Shown one piece after another: positions 1 through 13,000 of a stretch of 64,000 nt of DNA (position 1 is the first letter of the stretch; each line of letters opens with the position of its first letter). The position numbers were made by a program, and so were the translations under genes. This DNA comes from Capsicum annuum. Lineage: Eukaryota > Streptophyta > Magnoliopsida > Solanales > Solanaceae. Under the pieces are notes generated by a model, which made no database searches, was not told where the DNA came from, and was given only the letters and a program-made list of their open reading frames with translations. The stretch is from NCBI RefSeq assembly GCF_002878395.1, contig NW_025842141.1:296442-360441 (forward strand), read 5' to 3'.

Positions 1-3000
1 ATACAAGAGAAATGGCACGAATGGGGCATTTTTGAGAAAAATCGATGTGCTATAGCCTACGATTTTGAGGGTGGGCTCGGGGTTCAAGAGTGTCGTGGGC
101 CGAACCTCGATCAGTACGTGCTAAGGAGGTTGTCGATCATCCTAGTATGGTCTATTTATTTATTCGAGGCTATTTGGGTGGTCAAATGGGCCAAATAATG
201 CAAATGGGGTATCTTCGAGCCAAATAGGAGTGTTATATCCCATGGTTTTGGGGGTGGGCCAGGGGTATAGGGGTACCATATGCAAAAAATAGACCGAGGT
301 ATGCCAGGGTGGTTGGGGATCATCCCAATATGGTTCGTTTATTTATTCAAGGCAATTTGGGTGGTCAAACTGGCAAAACAGCACGAACGAGGCATTTTCG
401 AGCTAAATCGATGTACTATAGCCCACAGTTTTGGGGGTGGGCTTGGGTTTCAGGGATGCCATGGGCCAAAAATTGATCGAGGCGTGCAAAAAAGGTTAGG
501 GATCATCCCAGTGTGATATGTTTATTTATTCAAGGCCATTTAGGTGGTCAAACGAGCGAAACTGTGAAAATGAGGCATTTCTGGGCCAAATCGGTGTGCT
601 ATAGCCCATGGTTTCTAGGGTGGGCTCGGTGTCTGGGGGTGCCATGGGCCAAAAATTGACCGACGCCTGCCAGGGAGGTTGGGGATCGTCCCAGTGTGAT
701 CCTTATATTTATTCGAGGCCATTTGTGTGGTTAAATGGGTGAAATAGCGCAAACGGGGAATTTTTGAGCCAAATCAGTATGCTATAGCCCACGGTTTTGG
801 GGGTGCGCCCGGGGTTCGGGGGTGCCTTGGGCCAAAAATTGATCGAGGCATGCCATGGAGGTTGGGGATCATCCCCGTGTGATCCATTATTTATATGAGG
901 CCATTTGGTTGGTCAAACGGGCAAACAACATGAAAGGGACGTTTTTGAGGCAATTCGATGTGCTACAACACATGGTTTCAGGGGTGGGTTTGGGATCCGG
1001 GAGTGTCGTATGCCAAAATTGACCGGGGCATGTCAGAGAGGTTGGGATTGTCCTAGTGTGGTCCATTTATTTATTTGAGGCTAGTTGGGGTGTCAAACAA
1101 GCAAAACGGTATGAACAGGGCATTTTCAGGCCAAATTGGTGTGATATAGACTACGATTTTGGGGGTGGGCCCGACGTCCAGGGGTTCCGTGGGCCAAAAA
1201 TCTATTGGGGAATGCCAGGGTATTTAGGGATCATCCTAGTATGGTACGTTTATTTATTCGAGGCCATTTGGGTAGTCAAATGGGCAAAACGGCACGAACA
1301 AGGCATTTTTAGGCCAAATCGGTGTGCTATAGCCCACGATTTTGGGGGTAGGCCCTGGGTCCAGCGGTGCCGTGGGTCAAAAACTTATCGAGGCATGCTA
1401 GGGAGATAGGGGATCATCCCAGAGTGGTTCGTTTATTTATTCGAGGCCATATGGGTTGTCAAACGGGAGAAATGGCATGAATAGGGCATTTTCAAGCAAA
1501 ATTAGTGTGGTATAGCCCACGGTTTTAGGGGTGGGCTCGGGGTCCAGGGGTTTCGTGGACTAAAAATTGACTGGAGCATACCAGGGAGGTTTAGGATCAT
1601 GCCAGTGTGGTTCATTTTTTTATTCGAGGCCATTTGGGTGTCAATAGATGAAACGTTTCGAACTGGGCATTTTCATGCCAAATTGGGGGTGTGCCTGGGG
1701 TCTTGGGGTTCCGTGGGCCAAAAATCGATTGGGGAATTCCTTGGAGGTTGGGGATTTTCCCAGTGTGGTCTTTTTATTTATTCTTGGTCATTTGAGAGAT
1801 CAAATAGGCAAAACGATGCAAACGGGGTATTTTCGGGCCAAATAAGTGTGCCATAGCCCACAGTTTTGGGCGTGGGCCAGAGGTTCGAGGGTGCCGTAGG
1901 CCAAAAATTGATAGGGCCATGCCAGGGAGGTTGGAGATCATCCCAGAGTGATCCATTTATTTATTCTAGGCTATTTGGGTGGTCAAACGGGTGAAACGAT
2001 GTGAACTGGGAAATTTCGAGCCAACTCAATATGCTATAGCCCACGGTTTCAGGAGTGGGCCCGAGGTTTGGGGTGCCATGGGCCAAAAATTGATAAAGGC
2101 ATGCCAAGGAGGTTAGGAATCATTCTAGTGTGGTCCGTTTATTTATTCAAGACCATTTGGGTAGTTAAACGGGTGAAACAGCGCGATCGGGGCATTTTTG
2201 GGCTAAATCGGTGTGCCATAGCCTATGATTTTGGGGGTGAGCCAGAGGTCTAGGGGTGGCGTAGGCTAAAAATTAATCGAGGCATGTCAGGGAAGTTGGG
2301 GATCATCCCAGTATGGTCCGTTTATTTATTCGAGGCCATTTAGGTGGTCTTATGGGTGAAATGGCGCGTTCAAAGCATTTTTAGGCCAAATCGGTGTTCT
2401 ATAGCCCATGGTTTTGGGGGTGGGCTCGAGGTTAAGGGGTGTCATGGGCCTAAAATCTATCGGGGCATATTAGGGAGGTTGGAAATCATCCCAATATGGT
2501 CTATTTATTTATTCAAGGATATTTGGTTGGTCAAACGGGCAAAACGGCGCGAACGTGGCATTTTCGAGCCTAATTGGTGTACTATAGCCCACGGTTTTAG
2601 GGGTGGGCTTGAGGTATGAGGGTTTCGTGGGATAAAAATCGACTGGGGCATGCCAGGGAGGTTAGGGATCATCCCAGTGTGGTTCATTTATTTATTCGAG
2701 GCCATTTGGTTGTCAAATGGGCTAAACGGCATGAATGAGGCATTTTTGGGCCATATCGGTGTGCTATAGCCCACAGTTTTAGGTGTGGGCCTGGGGTTCG
2801 AGGTTTCATGGGCTTAAAATTGATCAGGGCATGACAGGAAAGTTGGAGATCATCCCAGTGTGGAAATGTTATTTATTCAAGGCAATTTAGGTTATTAAAC
2901 GGCTGAAACGGTGCAAATGGGGCTTTTTGGGGCCAAATTGATGTGCTATAGCCCACTGTTTCAGGGTTGGGCCTGAGGTTTAGGGGCACTGTGGGCCAAA

Positions 3001-4199
3001 AATTAACCAGGGCATGCCATAGAGGTTTGGGATCATTTCAATGTGATCCATTTATTTATTGAGGCTATTTGGGTGTTCAAACGAGCAAAACAGCCCAAAT
3101 AGGACATTTTCAGGCCAAATCAGTGTGCTATAGCCCATGGTTTTGTCAGTGGGCCTGGGGTCTATGGTTTTCGTAGGCCAAAAATTGACCGGGGCATGCC
3201 AGGAAAGTTGGAGATTACCCCGGTGTGGTCTATTTAATTATTCGAGGTGATTTTGGTAGTCAAACGAGCGAAACGACAAAAATAGGGTATTTTTTGGATT
3301 AACTGATGTGCTATAGCTCACGATTTCGGGGGTGGGCCCAAGGTTCGGGGGTGCTGTGGGTGAAAAGTTGATTGGGACATGCCAAGAAGGTTGTGGATCA
3401 TCCATTTGTGGTCCTTTTTTTATTCAAGGTCATTTGGGTAGTCAAGCGGGTGAAACGGCGCATACGGGACATTTAGAGGGTGGGCCTGAGGTTCGGGGGT
3501 GCCGTTAGCCGATAATCGATCGAGGCATGATAGAGAGGTTGATGATTGTCCTAGTGTTGTCCATTTATTTATTCGAGGCTATTTGGATGGTCAAACGGAT
3601 GAAATGGCATGAATTAGGCACTTTCGGGGCAAATCGATGTGCTATAGCCCACGGTTGAAAGAGTGGGCCCGGGTTCTGAGGTTTTTATGGGTCAAAAATT
3701 GATCGGGGCCTGCTACGAAGGTTGGAAATTTTCTTAGTATGGTCCGTTTATTTATTCGAGGCTATTTGGGTGGTCAAATGGGCGAAACAACGTGAACGGG
3801 GCTTTTTGGAACAAATCGGTATGCTATAGCCCATGGTTCTGGGGGTGGGCCCAAGGTACGGGGTTGTCGTAGGCCGAAAATAGATCGGGGTATGTCAGGT
3901 AGGTTGGGTATCATCCTAGTGTGCTCCGTTTATTTATTCGAGGCCATTTAGATTGTCAAGCGGGCAAAACGGTACGAACGGGGCATTTTCATGCCAAATC
4001 GGTGTTCCATAGCCTATGGTTTCAGGGGTAGGCTCGGGTTCTGGGGGTTTCGTGACCTAAAAATAGACCGGGACATGCCAGGGTGGTTGGGGTTCATCCC
4101 AGTATGGTCAGTTTATTTATTTGATGATATTTAGATGGTCAAACGGGTAGGTTTAACGGGCGAAACGGAGTGAGCGGGGCATTTTCAGGCCAAATTAAT
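1..4199. repeat. Satellite array, type A monomers (~183 bp)
   Basis: About 23 head-to-tail monomers. Successive TTTATTTATTC landmarks end near 165, 348 and 531, giving a 183-bp period. Each monomer contains, in order: the A/T-rich landmark followed by GAGGCCATTTGGGTGGTCAAAC, a GAACGGGGCATTTT segment, GGTGTGCTATAGCCCACGGT, a G-rich tract (GGGGGTGGGCCCGGGG), a GGGCCAAAAATTGACC segment, GGCATGCCAGGGAGGTTGGG and GGGATCATCCCAGTGTGG. Monomers differ mainly by G/A and C/T changes, as expected for methylated, non-coding satellite DNA. One monomer near 3470 has lost an internal segment. Frames here stay open over one to two monomers because 183 is a multiple of three; they show no start conservation or gene structure and are not called. 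Confidence 0.95.
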
Positions 4200-7100
4200 G
4201 TGCTAGCCAATGGTTTTCGGGGTGGGTCCGGGGTCCGAGCAAATCATAGGTAAAAAATCAATTGGGACATGTCTGCGAGGTTAGGAATCGTCCTTGTGCC
4301 GTCCGTTTATTTATTCGACGCCATTTGGTTGGTTAAACGGGTGAAACAGCGCAAACGGGGTATTTTTCAGGCCAAATCGGTATGCTATAGCACATGGTTT
4401 TATGTGTAGGCTCGGGGTTCGGGGTCTAGGAGTGCCGTGAAAAAAAAATTGACTGAACGTGCCAGAGAGGTTGGGGATAATTCTTGTGTGGTCCATTTAT
4501 TTATTATAGGCCATTTGGGTGGTTAAACGGGCAAAACAGCGTGAATGGGGCATTTTTTAGCCAAATCAGTGTGCTATAGCTCACGATTTTGGGGGTGGTC
4601 CTGGGGTCCTGAGGTGTCATGGGGTCCTAAGGTGTCATGGGACAAAAATCGATCGGGGCATGCCAGGGAGGTTGGAGATCGTCCTAGTGTGGTCTTTTTA
4701 TTTATTCGAGGCCATTTAGATGGTCAAAAGGGCAAAACGGTGTGAACGAGGCATTTTCAAGCCAAATCTCTATGCTATAATCGACAGTTTTGGGGGTGGG
4801 CCCAGGATCTGAGGGTGCTGTGGGCAAAAAAGTGATTGAGGCAGACCAGGGAGGATGAGAATCATCCCAGTGTGGTCCGTTTATTTATTCGTGGCCATTT
4901 GGGTGGTCAAACGGGTGAAACGGGTCATTTTTGGGATAAATCGATATGCTATTGCCCACGGTTTCGGGGGTGGGCCCAGGGTTCAGGGGTGCCGTGGCCT
5001 AAAAATTGACTGGGCATACCAGGGAGATTGGGGATTGTCCCAGTATGATCTGTTTATTTATTCGAGGCCATTTGGTGGTCAAACGGGCAAAACGGCATAA
5101 GTGGAGCATTTTCGGTCAAATTAGGGTGCTATAGCCCACGGTTTCGATGGTTGTCCTGAGGTTCGGGGGTGTCGTGGGATGAAAATCGACTAGGGTGCAC
5201 CAGGGAGATTAGGGATCATCTCAGTATTGTCCGTTTATTTATTAGAGGCTATTTTTGTGGTCAAACGGGCAAAACGGCATGAACAGGGCATTTTCAAGCC
5301 AAATTAGTGTTATATACCCTACGGTTATAGGGGTGGACTTTGGGTCTGGGGGTGCCGTGGGCCAAAAATCGACCGAGGTGTGCCAGGGAGCTTAGGGATC
5401 ATTCCAGTATGGTCTGTTTAATGTATTCAAGGCCATTTAAGTGGTCAAACAGGCAAAACAGAGCGAACGAGATATTTTCGGGCTAAATCACTGTGCTATA
5501 GCCTACTGTTTTGGGGGTGGGCACGGGTTTCGGTCGAGCTGTGAGTCAAAAATCGATTGAGGCATGCTAGGGAAGTTGTGCATCATCCCAATATGGTCCA
5601 TTTAATTTTTTGTGGCCATTTGGGTGGACAAAGAGGCAAAACGGTACGAACGGGGCATTTTTGAGCCAAATCAGTGTGTTATAGCCCAGAGTTTTAAGGT
5701 CGACCCAGGGTTCGGGAGTGATGTGGGCCAAAAATTGATCGGGGCATACCAGGGAGATTGGGGATTGTCCCAGTATGGTCCGCTTAGCTTTTTTCGGCTA
5801 TTTGGGTTGACAAACGGGAAAAACGGCCTGAACGAGGCATTTTTGGACTAAATCGGTGTGCTATAGCCCACGGTTTTGGGGGTGGACCCAGGGTCCGGGC
5901 ATGCTGTGGGCCGAAAATTGATTCGGGCATGCCAGGGCGATTGGGGATCATCCTAGTATGGTCCGTTTAATTTTTTGTGGCCATTTGGGTGGACAAATAG
6001 GTAAAACAGCGTGAACGGGGCATTTTTAAGCCAAATTAGTGTGCTCTAGCCCACGGTTTCGGGGGTGGGACCAGGTGTGCCGTGTGCCTAAAATCGAACA
6101 AGGCATGCCAGGGAGGTTGAGGATCGTCCTAGTGTGGTCCGTTTAATTATTTGTGGCCATTTGGGTGGACAATTGGGCAAAACAGAATGAATGGGGCATT
6201 TTCAGGCTAAATCAGTGTGCTATAGCCCACAGTTTTGGGGCTGGGCTCAGGGTCTGGGAGTGCTGTGCGCTAAAAATCAATCGGAGCATGACAGGGAGGT
6301 TAGAGATCATCCCAGTATGCTCCTTTAAATTATTGGGCCATTTGGGTGGATAAACGGGCAAAACCGTGTGAACAGGGCATTTTTAGGCCAAATCGATGTG
6401 CTATAGCGCACGATTTTAGGGGTGGGCCCGGGGTTCAGGTGTACTGTGGGCCAGGGAGGTTAGGGATCATTCCTATGTGGTCCGCTTAATTTTTATGGCC
6501 ATTTGAGTGGACAAACAGGAGAAATGGCACGAATGGGGTGTTTTCAAGCCAAATTGGTGTGCTATAGCCCACGATTTTGGAGGTGGGCCCGAGGTCTAGG
6601 AATGTTGTGGGCCAAAAATTGACCAGGGTGTGCCAGGGAGGTTGGGGATCGTCCCAGTATGTTTCGTTTAATTTTTCATGGCCATTTGGGTTGACAAAAG
6701 AGCAAAACTGCACAAGCAGAGTATTTTCGAGCCAAATCAATGTGCTATAGCCCATGATTTTGGGGGTGGCCCAGGGTTCGGGTGTGTCGTGGGACAAAAA
6801 TCGACCGAGGCATGCCAAGGTGGTTAGGGATTATCCCAGTATGGTCTATTTATTTATTCGAGGCCGTTTGGGTGGTCCAAAGTGTGAAACGATGCGAACG
6901 GGGCATTTTTGAGCTAAATCGGTGTGCTATAGTTCAAGGTTTCGAGGGTGGGCTCGAGGGTCAGTGTTTGCTGTGGGAAAAAAATTGACCGGCACGTGCT
7001 AGGGAGGTTGGGGATTATCTCAGAGTGGTATATTTATTTTTTTTATGTCAATTTGGGTGGGCAAACCGGTGAAACGGTGCTAACAGAGCATTTTTGGGCT

Positions 7101-9740
7101 AAATTGGTGTGCTATAGCCCATAGTTTTGGGGGTGAGACTGGGGTACGAGCGTGCTGTGGGTTAAAAATCAATCGGGGCATGCCAGAGAGGTTAGAAATC
7201 ATCCCAGTATGGTCCATTTATTTTTTCATGGCCATTTTTACGGACAAACGGATTAAGCGGCGCATACGGGGCCTTTTTGGGCCAAATCGGTGTTCTATAG
7301 CCCACGGTTTTGGGGGTGGGCTTTGGGTTCGGGCATGATGTGGGCCAAAAATTGATCAGGGCATGCTAGGGAGGTTGGTCATAAACTAAGTATGGTCCGT
7401 TTAATTTTTCGTGGCCATTTAGGTGGATAAATGGGCAAAACAGCGCGTACATGGCATTTTCGAGCCAAGTCCATGTGCTATAGACCACGATTTTGGGGGT
7501 GGGCCTGAGGTTCGACCATGATGTGGGCTAAAAATCAACCAGGGGATGCTAGGGAAGTTGGGGATCGTTCCAGTGTGGTCTGTTTAATTTTTTGTGGCCA
7601 CTTGGGTGGACAAATAGGTGTAACAGCACAAACGAAGCATTTTAGGGCAAAATCGATGTGCTATAGCCTACAGTTTTGGGGGTGGGCTTGGGGTCCGAGT
7701 GTGCGGTGGGCCAAAAATCTACAGGGGTATGCTAGGGAGCTTAGGGATCATTCCAGTGTGGTCCATTTAATTTTTCTAGGCCATTTGGGTGAAAAAATAA
7801 GCAAAACAGCGAGAATGGGGCATTTTCGGGCCAAGTTGGTGTGCTATATCCCACAGTTTTGGGGGTGGACCCGGGTTCCCAGCATACGGTAGGCTAAAAT
7901 TCGACTGTGGCATGCCAGGGTGGTTAAGGATCATCCCAGTGTGGTCCGTTTAATTTTTCGTCGCCATTTGGGTGGATAAATGGGCAAAACAGAACAAACG
8001 AGGCATTTTCAGGCCAAATCGGTGTGCTATAACCCACGGTTTTGGGGGTGGACCTGGGGTTCAAGCATGCTGTGGGTCAAAAATCGACTGGGGCATGTCA
8101 AGAGGTTGGGGATCATTCCAGTATGGTTCATTTAATTTTTGTGGCCATTTGGGTGGACAAACGGGCAAAACGGCGCAATCGGGGCATTTTTAGGGAAAAT
8201 CGGTGTGCTATAGCCCACGGTTTTGGGGGTTTACCCGGTTCCGGGTGTTCTGTTGGGCAAAAATTGATTGGGATATGCCTGGGAGGTTGGGGATTGTCCC
8301 AGTATGGTCAGTTTATTTATTTGAGGCAATTTTGGTGGTCAAACATCCAAAATGGTGCGAACGGTGCATTTTTGGGCCATATTGGTATGCTATAGCCTAC
8401 GATTTTGGGTTAGGCTCGGGGTCTAAGAGTATCGTGGACCAAAAATTGACTAGGGCATGCTAGGGAGGTTACGGATCGTCCTCGGGTGGTCTTTTTATTT
8501 ATTTGAGGCCATTTGGGTGGTCAAACGGGTAAAACTTCTCGAATGGGACTTTTTGGGCTAAATCGTTGTTCTATAGCCTACGGTTTTAGGGATGGGCCCT
8601 GGGTCTAGGGTTTTCTTGGTTAATAATTGATCGGGGCATACTAGGGAGGTTGGGGATCATCCCAGTGTGGTCTGTTTATTTATTCGAGGCCATTTGGGTG
8701 GTCAAATGGGAAAATCGACGCGAATGGGGCATTTTTGGGCAAAATTGGTGTGCTATAGCCCACGATATTTGGGGTGCCGTGGGCCAAAAATCGACCAGGG
8801 CATGTCAAAGAGGTTAGGGATCATCCTAGTGTAGTTCATTTTTTTATTTGAGATCATTTGGGTTGTTAAACTTACGTAAGGATGCGAACGGGACTTTTTC
8901 ATGCCAATTCAATATGCTACAGCACACGATTTCAAGGGTGGGCCCGGGGTCCGGAGGTACCCTAGGCAAAAATTGAATGAGGCATGTCAGGGATGTTGGG
9001 GATTATCCCAGTGTGGTCCATTTCTTTTTTCAAGGCCATTTGGGTGGTAAAAAGGGTAAAACAGCGTAAACAGGGCATTTTTAGGCCAAATCGGTGCGCT
9101 ATAGCCCACGATTTCTGGGATGGGCCCTGGGTCTTTGGATGCCGTGGGCTAAAAATTGACCGAAGCATGCCAGGGAGGTTGGGGATCATCCCAGTGTGGT
9201 CCGTTTATTTATTCGAGACTATTTGGGTGGTCAAACGGGTAAAACAGCGCGAACGGGGCATTTTTGGACAAAATCGGTGTGCTATAGCGTATGGTTTATG
9301 GGGTGAACTTGGGGTCCGGGGGTGCCGTGGGCTGAAAATCGATCAGAGCATGCCAGGGAAGTTAGGGATCATCCCAGTATGGTCCTTTTATTTATTCCAG
9401 GCCATTTGGGTGGTCAAACGAGCAAAACAGTCCAAATAGGGCATTTTTGTGCTAAATCGGTGTGCTATAGCCTACAGTTTTAGGGGTGGGCTCGGGTCCT
9501 GTAAGTGCTGTATGCCAAAAATTGACCATGGCATACCAGGGAGGTTGGGGATTATCCCAGCGTGGTTCGTTTATATATTTCAGGCCATTTGGGTGGTCAA
9601 ACGGGTGAAACTGCATGAACGAAGCATTTTCAAGCCAAATCGAAGTGCTATAGTCTACGGTTTTGGGGGTGTGCTCGGTATCTGAGGGTATCGTAGGCCA
9701 AAAATTGACCGAGGTGTGCCAGGGAGTTTGGGAATCATCC
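4200..9740. repeat. Higher-order satellite duplication, copy 1 (~5.5 kb)
   Basis: This run of about 31 monomers recurs in the same order at 10030-15860, offset about 5.75-5.8 kb. Private variants shared by position include: GAGCAAATCAT near 4230 and 10050; TTTTATGTGTAGGCTCGG near 4390 and 10210; AGAGTTTTAAGGT near 5690 and 11450; a shortened monomer (GGGCCAGGGAGG) at 6448 and 12207; TATGTCAATTTGGGTGG near 7045 and 12807; AAACATCCAAAATGG near 8341 and 14101; and the shortened ATATTTGGGGTGCCGTGGG at 8764 and 14522. Type A and type B monomers alternate in the same pattern in both copies, so this is a block duplication and not independent monomer variation. Copy-specific changes include a duplicated 18-bp GGGGTCCTGAGGTGTCAT near 4603-4638 here. 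Confidence 0.85.
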
Positions 9741-10029
9741 CAGTGTGGTCCGTTTATTTATTTTAGGCTATTTAGGTGGACAAATGGGCGAAACGATGTG
9801 AATGGGGCATTTTTGGGATAAATCGGTGTGTCTTAGCCTACAATTTTGGGGGTGGGCTCGTGGTTCAGGGGTATCGTGGGCCAAAAATTAATCGGGGAAT
9901 GCCAATGAGGTTGGATATCATCCCAGTGTGTTCCATTTTTTGTTCGAGGCCATTTGGGTGGTCAAACTGGCAAAACGACATGAATGGGATATTTTTGAAT
10001 CAATTCGGTGTTCTACAACACAGTTTTGG
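9741..10029. repeat. Satellite monomers between the two higher-order copies
   Basis: About one and a half type A monomers lie between the recognisable end of copy 1 and the first private variants of copy 2. They keep the usual landmarks (GGTCCGTTTATTTATTTTAGG near 9758, GGTGTTCTACAACACAG near 10008). They do not align specially well to the sequence just before copy 1, so the exact duplication junction must fall in or near this stretch. I cannot place it more precisely by eye. Confidence 0.6.
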
Positions 10030-13000
10030 GGGTGGGTATGGGGTTCGAGCAAATCATGGGTAGAAAATGGATCGGGACATGTCAGCGAGGTTAGGGATCG
10101 TCCTTGTGTCATTCGTTTATTTATTCGAGGTTATTTGGTTGGTCAAACGGGTGAAACGGTGCAAACGGGGTATTTTTCAGGCCAAATCACTATGCTATAG
10201 CATATGGTTTTATGTGTAGGCTCGGTGTTCGGGGTCCAGGAGTGCCGTTAAACAAAAATTGACCGAACATGCCATGGAGGTTGGGGATCATTCCTGTGTA
10301 GTCCATTTATTTATTATAGGCCATTTGGGTGGTTAAACGGGCAAAACGGCGCGAACGGGGCATTTTTGGGGGTGGTCCTGGGGTCCTGAGGTATCGTGGG
10401 ACAAAAATCGATCGGCGCATGCCAGGGAGGTTGGAGATCATCCTAGTGTGGTCTTTTTATTTATTCGAGGCCATTTGGATGGTCAAACGGGCAAAACAGT
10501 GCAAACGAGGCATTTTCAAGCCAAATCGCTATGCTATAGCCGACGGTTTTGGGGGTGGGCCCGGGATATGAGGGTGCTGTTGGCCAAAAATTGATTGAGG
10601 CATACCAGGGAGGATGAAGATCATCCTAGTGTGGTCTGTTTATTTATTCGAGGCCATTTGGGTTGTCTAACAGGTGAAACGGGTCATTTTCGGGATAAAT
10701 CGATATGTTATAGCCCACGGTTTTGGGAGTGGGCCCAGGGTTCAGGGGTGCCGTGGCCCAAAAATTGACTGGGCAAGACTTGGAGGTCGGGGATTGTCCC
10801 AGTATGATCCGTTTATTTATTCGAGGCCATTTCAGTGGTCAAACGGGCAAAACAGCGCAAATAGAGCATTTTTGGGCCAAATCAATGCGCTATAGCCCAC
10901 GATTTCAGTGGTTGTCCTGGGGTTCGGGGGTGTCGTGGGATGAAAATCGACTGGGGTGTGCCAGGGAGATTAGGGATCATCTCAGTGTTGTCCGTTTATT
11001 TATTAGAGGCCATTTTTGTGGTCAAACGGTCAAACGGCATGAACGGGGCACTTTCAAGCCAAATTAGTATTATATAGCCTACGGTTACAAGGGTGGACTA
11101 TGGGTCTGGGGGTACCGTGGGCCGAAAATCAATCGGGGTGTGCCAGGGAGGTTAGGGATCATTCTAGTATGGTCTGTTTAATGTATTCAAGGCCATTTAA
11201 GTGGTCAAATAGGTGAAACAGAGAGAACGGGATATTTTCGGGCCAACTCGGTGTGCTATAGCCTACTATTTTGGGGGTGGGCATGGGGTTCGATCGTGCT
11301 GTGGGCCAAAAATCAACCGAGACATGCCAGGGAAGTTGTACATCATCCCAATGTGGTCCGTTTAATTTTTTGTGGCCATTTGGGTGGACAAAGAGGCAAA
11401 ACGGCGCGAGCGGGGCATTTTCGAGCCAAATCGGTATGCTATAGCCCAGAGTTTTAAGGTGGACCCAGGGTTCGGGAGTAATGTGGTCCAAAAATTGATC
11501 GGGCATGCCAAGGAGATTGGGGATTGTCCCATTATGGTCCGTTTAGTTTTTTTCGGCTATTTGGGTTGACAAATGGGAAAAACGGCATAAACGAGGCATT
11601 TTTGGACCAAATCAGTGTGGTATAGCTTACGGTTTTGGGGGTGGACCCAGGGTCTGGGCATGCTGTGGGCCGAAAATTGATCGAGGCGTGCTAGGGCGAT
11701 TGGGGATCATCCCTGTATGGTCCATTTAATTTTTTGTGGCCATTTGAGTGGACAAACAGGTAAAACAGCACGAACGGGGCATTTTCAAGCCAAATTAGTG
11801 TGCTCTAGCCAACGGTTTCAGGGGTGGGTCTAGGTGTTCTGTGTGCCTAAAATCGAACAGGGCATACCAAGGAGGTTGAGGATCATCCTATTGTGGTCCG
11901 TTTAATTATTTGTGGCCATTTAGGAGGACAAACGGGCAAAACGGAATGAATGGGACATTTTCAGGCTAAATCAGTGTGTTATAGCCCACAGTTTTAGGGG
12001 TGGGCTCAGGGTCCAGGAGTGCTGTGCACTAAAAATCAATCAAAGCATGCCAGGGAGGTTGAAGATCATCCCAGTGTGCTCTTTTAAATTATTGGGCCAT
12101 TTGGGTAGATAAACGGGCAAAACCGCGTGAACGGCGTATTTTTAGGCCAAATCGATGTGCTATAGCCCACGATTTTAGGGGTGGGCCCAGGGTTCAGGTG
12201 TAGTGTGGGCCAGGGAGGTTAGGGAGCATTTCTGTATGGTTCGCTTAATTTTTTATGTCCATTTAGGAGGACAAACATGAGAAACAGCACGAATAGGGTA
12301 TTTTCAGGCCAAATTGGTGTGCTATAGCCCACGATTTTAGAGGTGGGCCCGAGGTCTGGGAATGCTGTGGGCCAAAAATTGACCAGGGTATGCCAAGGAG
12401 GTTGAGAATCGTCCCAGTATAGTCTGTTTAATTTTTCATGGCTATTTGGGTTGACTAAAGAGCAAAATGGCACGAGCAGAGTATTTTCGAGCCAAATCAA
12501 TGTGCTATAGCCCATGATTTTGGGGGTGGCTCGGGGTTCGGGTGTTTCGTGGGACAAAAATTGAATGAGGCATGACAGAGAGGTTTGGGATCATCCCAGT
12601 ATAGTCTGCTTATTTATTCGAGGTTGTTTGTGTGGTCCAACGAGCAAAACGATGCAAATGGGGCATTTTCGGGCTAAATCGATGTGCTATAGTTCAAGGT
12701 TTCGAGGGTGAGCTCGGGGGTCAGTGTGTGCTGTGGGAAAAAAATTTACCGGCGTATGATAGGGAGGTTGGGGATCATCTCAGAGTGGTACGTTTATTTT
12801 TTTATGTCAATTTGGGTGGACAAACCGGTGAAACGATGCTAACAGAGCATTTTTGGGCTAAATTAGTGTGCTATAGCCCACAGTTTTGGGGGTGGGACTG
12901 GGGTCCGAGCGTGCTGTGGGTCAAAAATCGATCGGGGCAAGCCAGGGAGGTTAGGAATCGTCCCAGTATGGTCCGTTTATTTTTTCATGGCCATTTTTGT

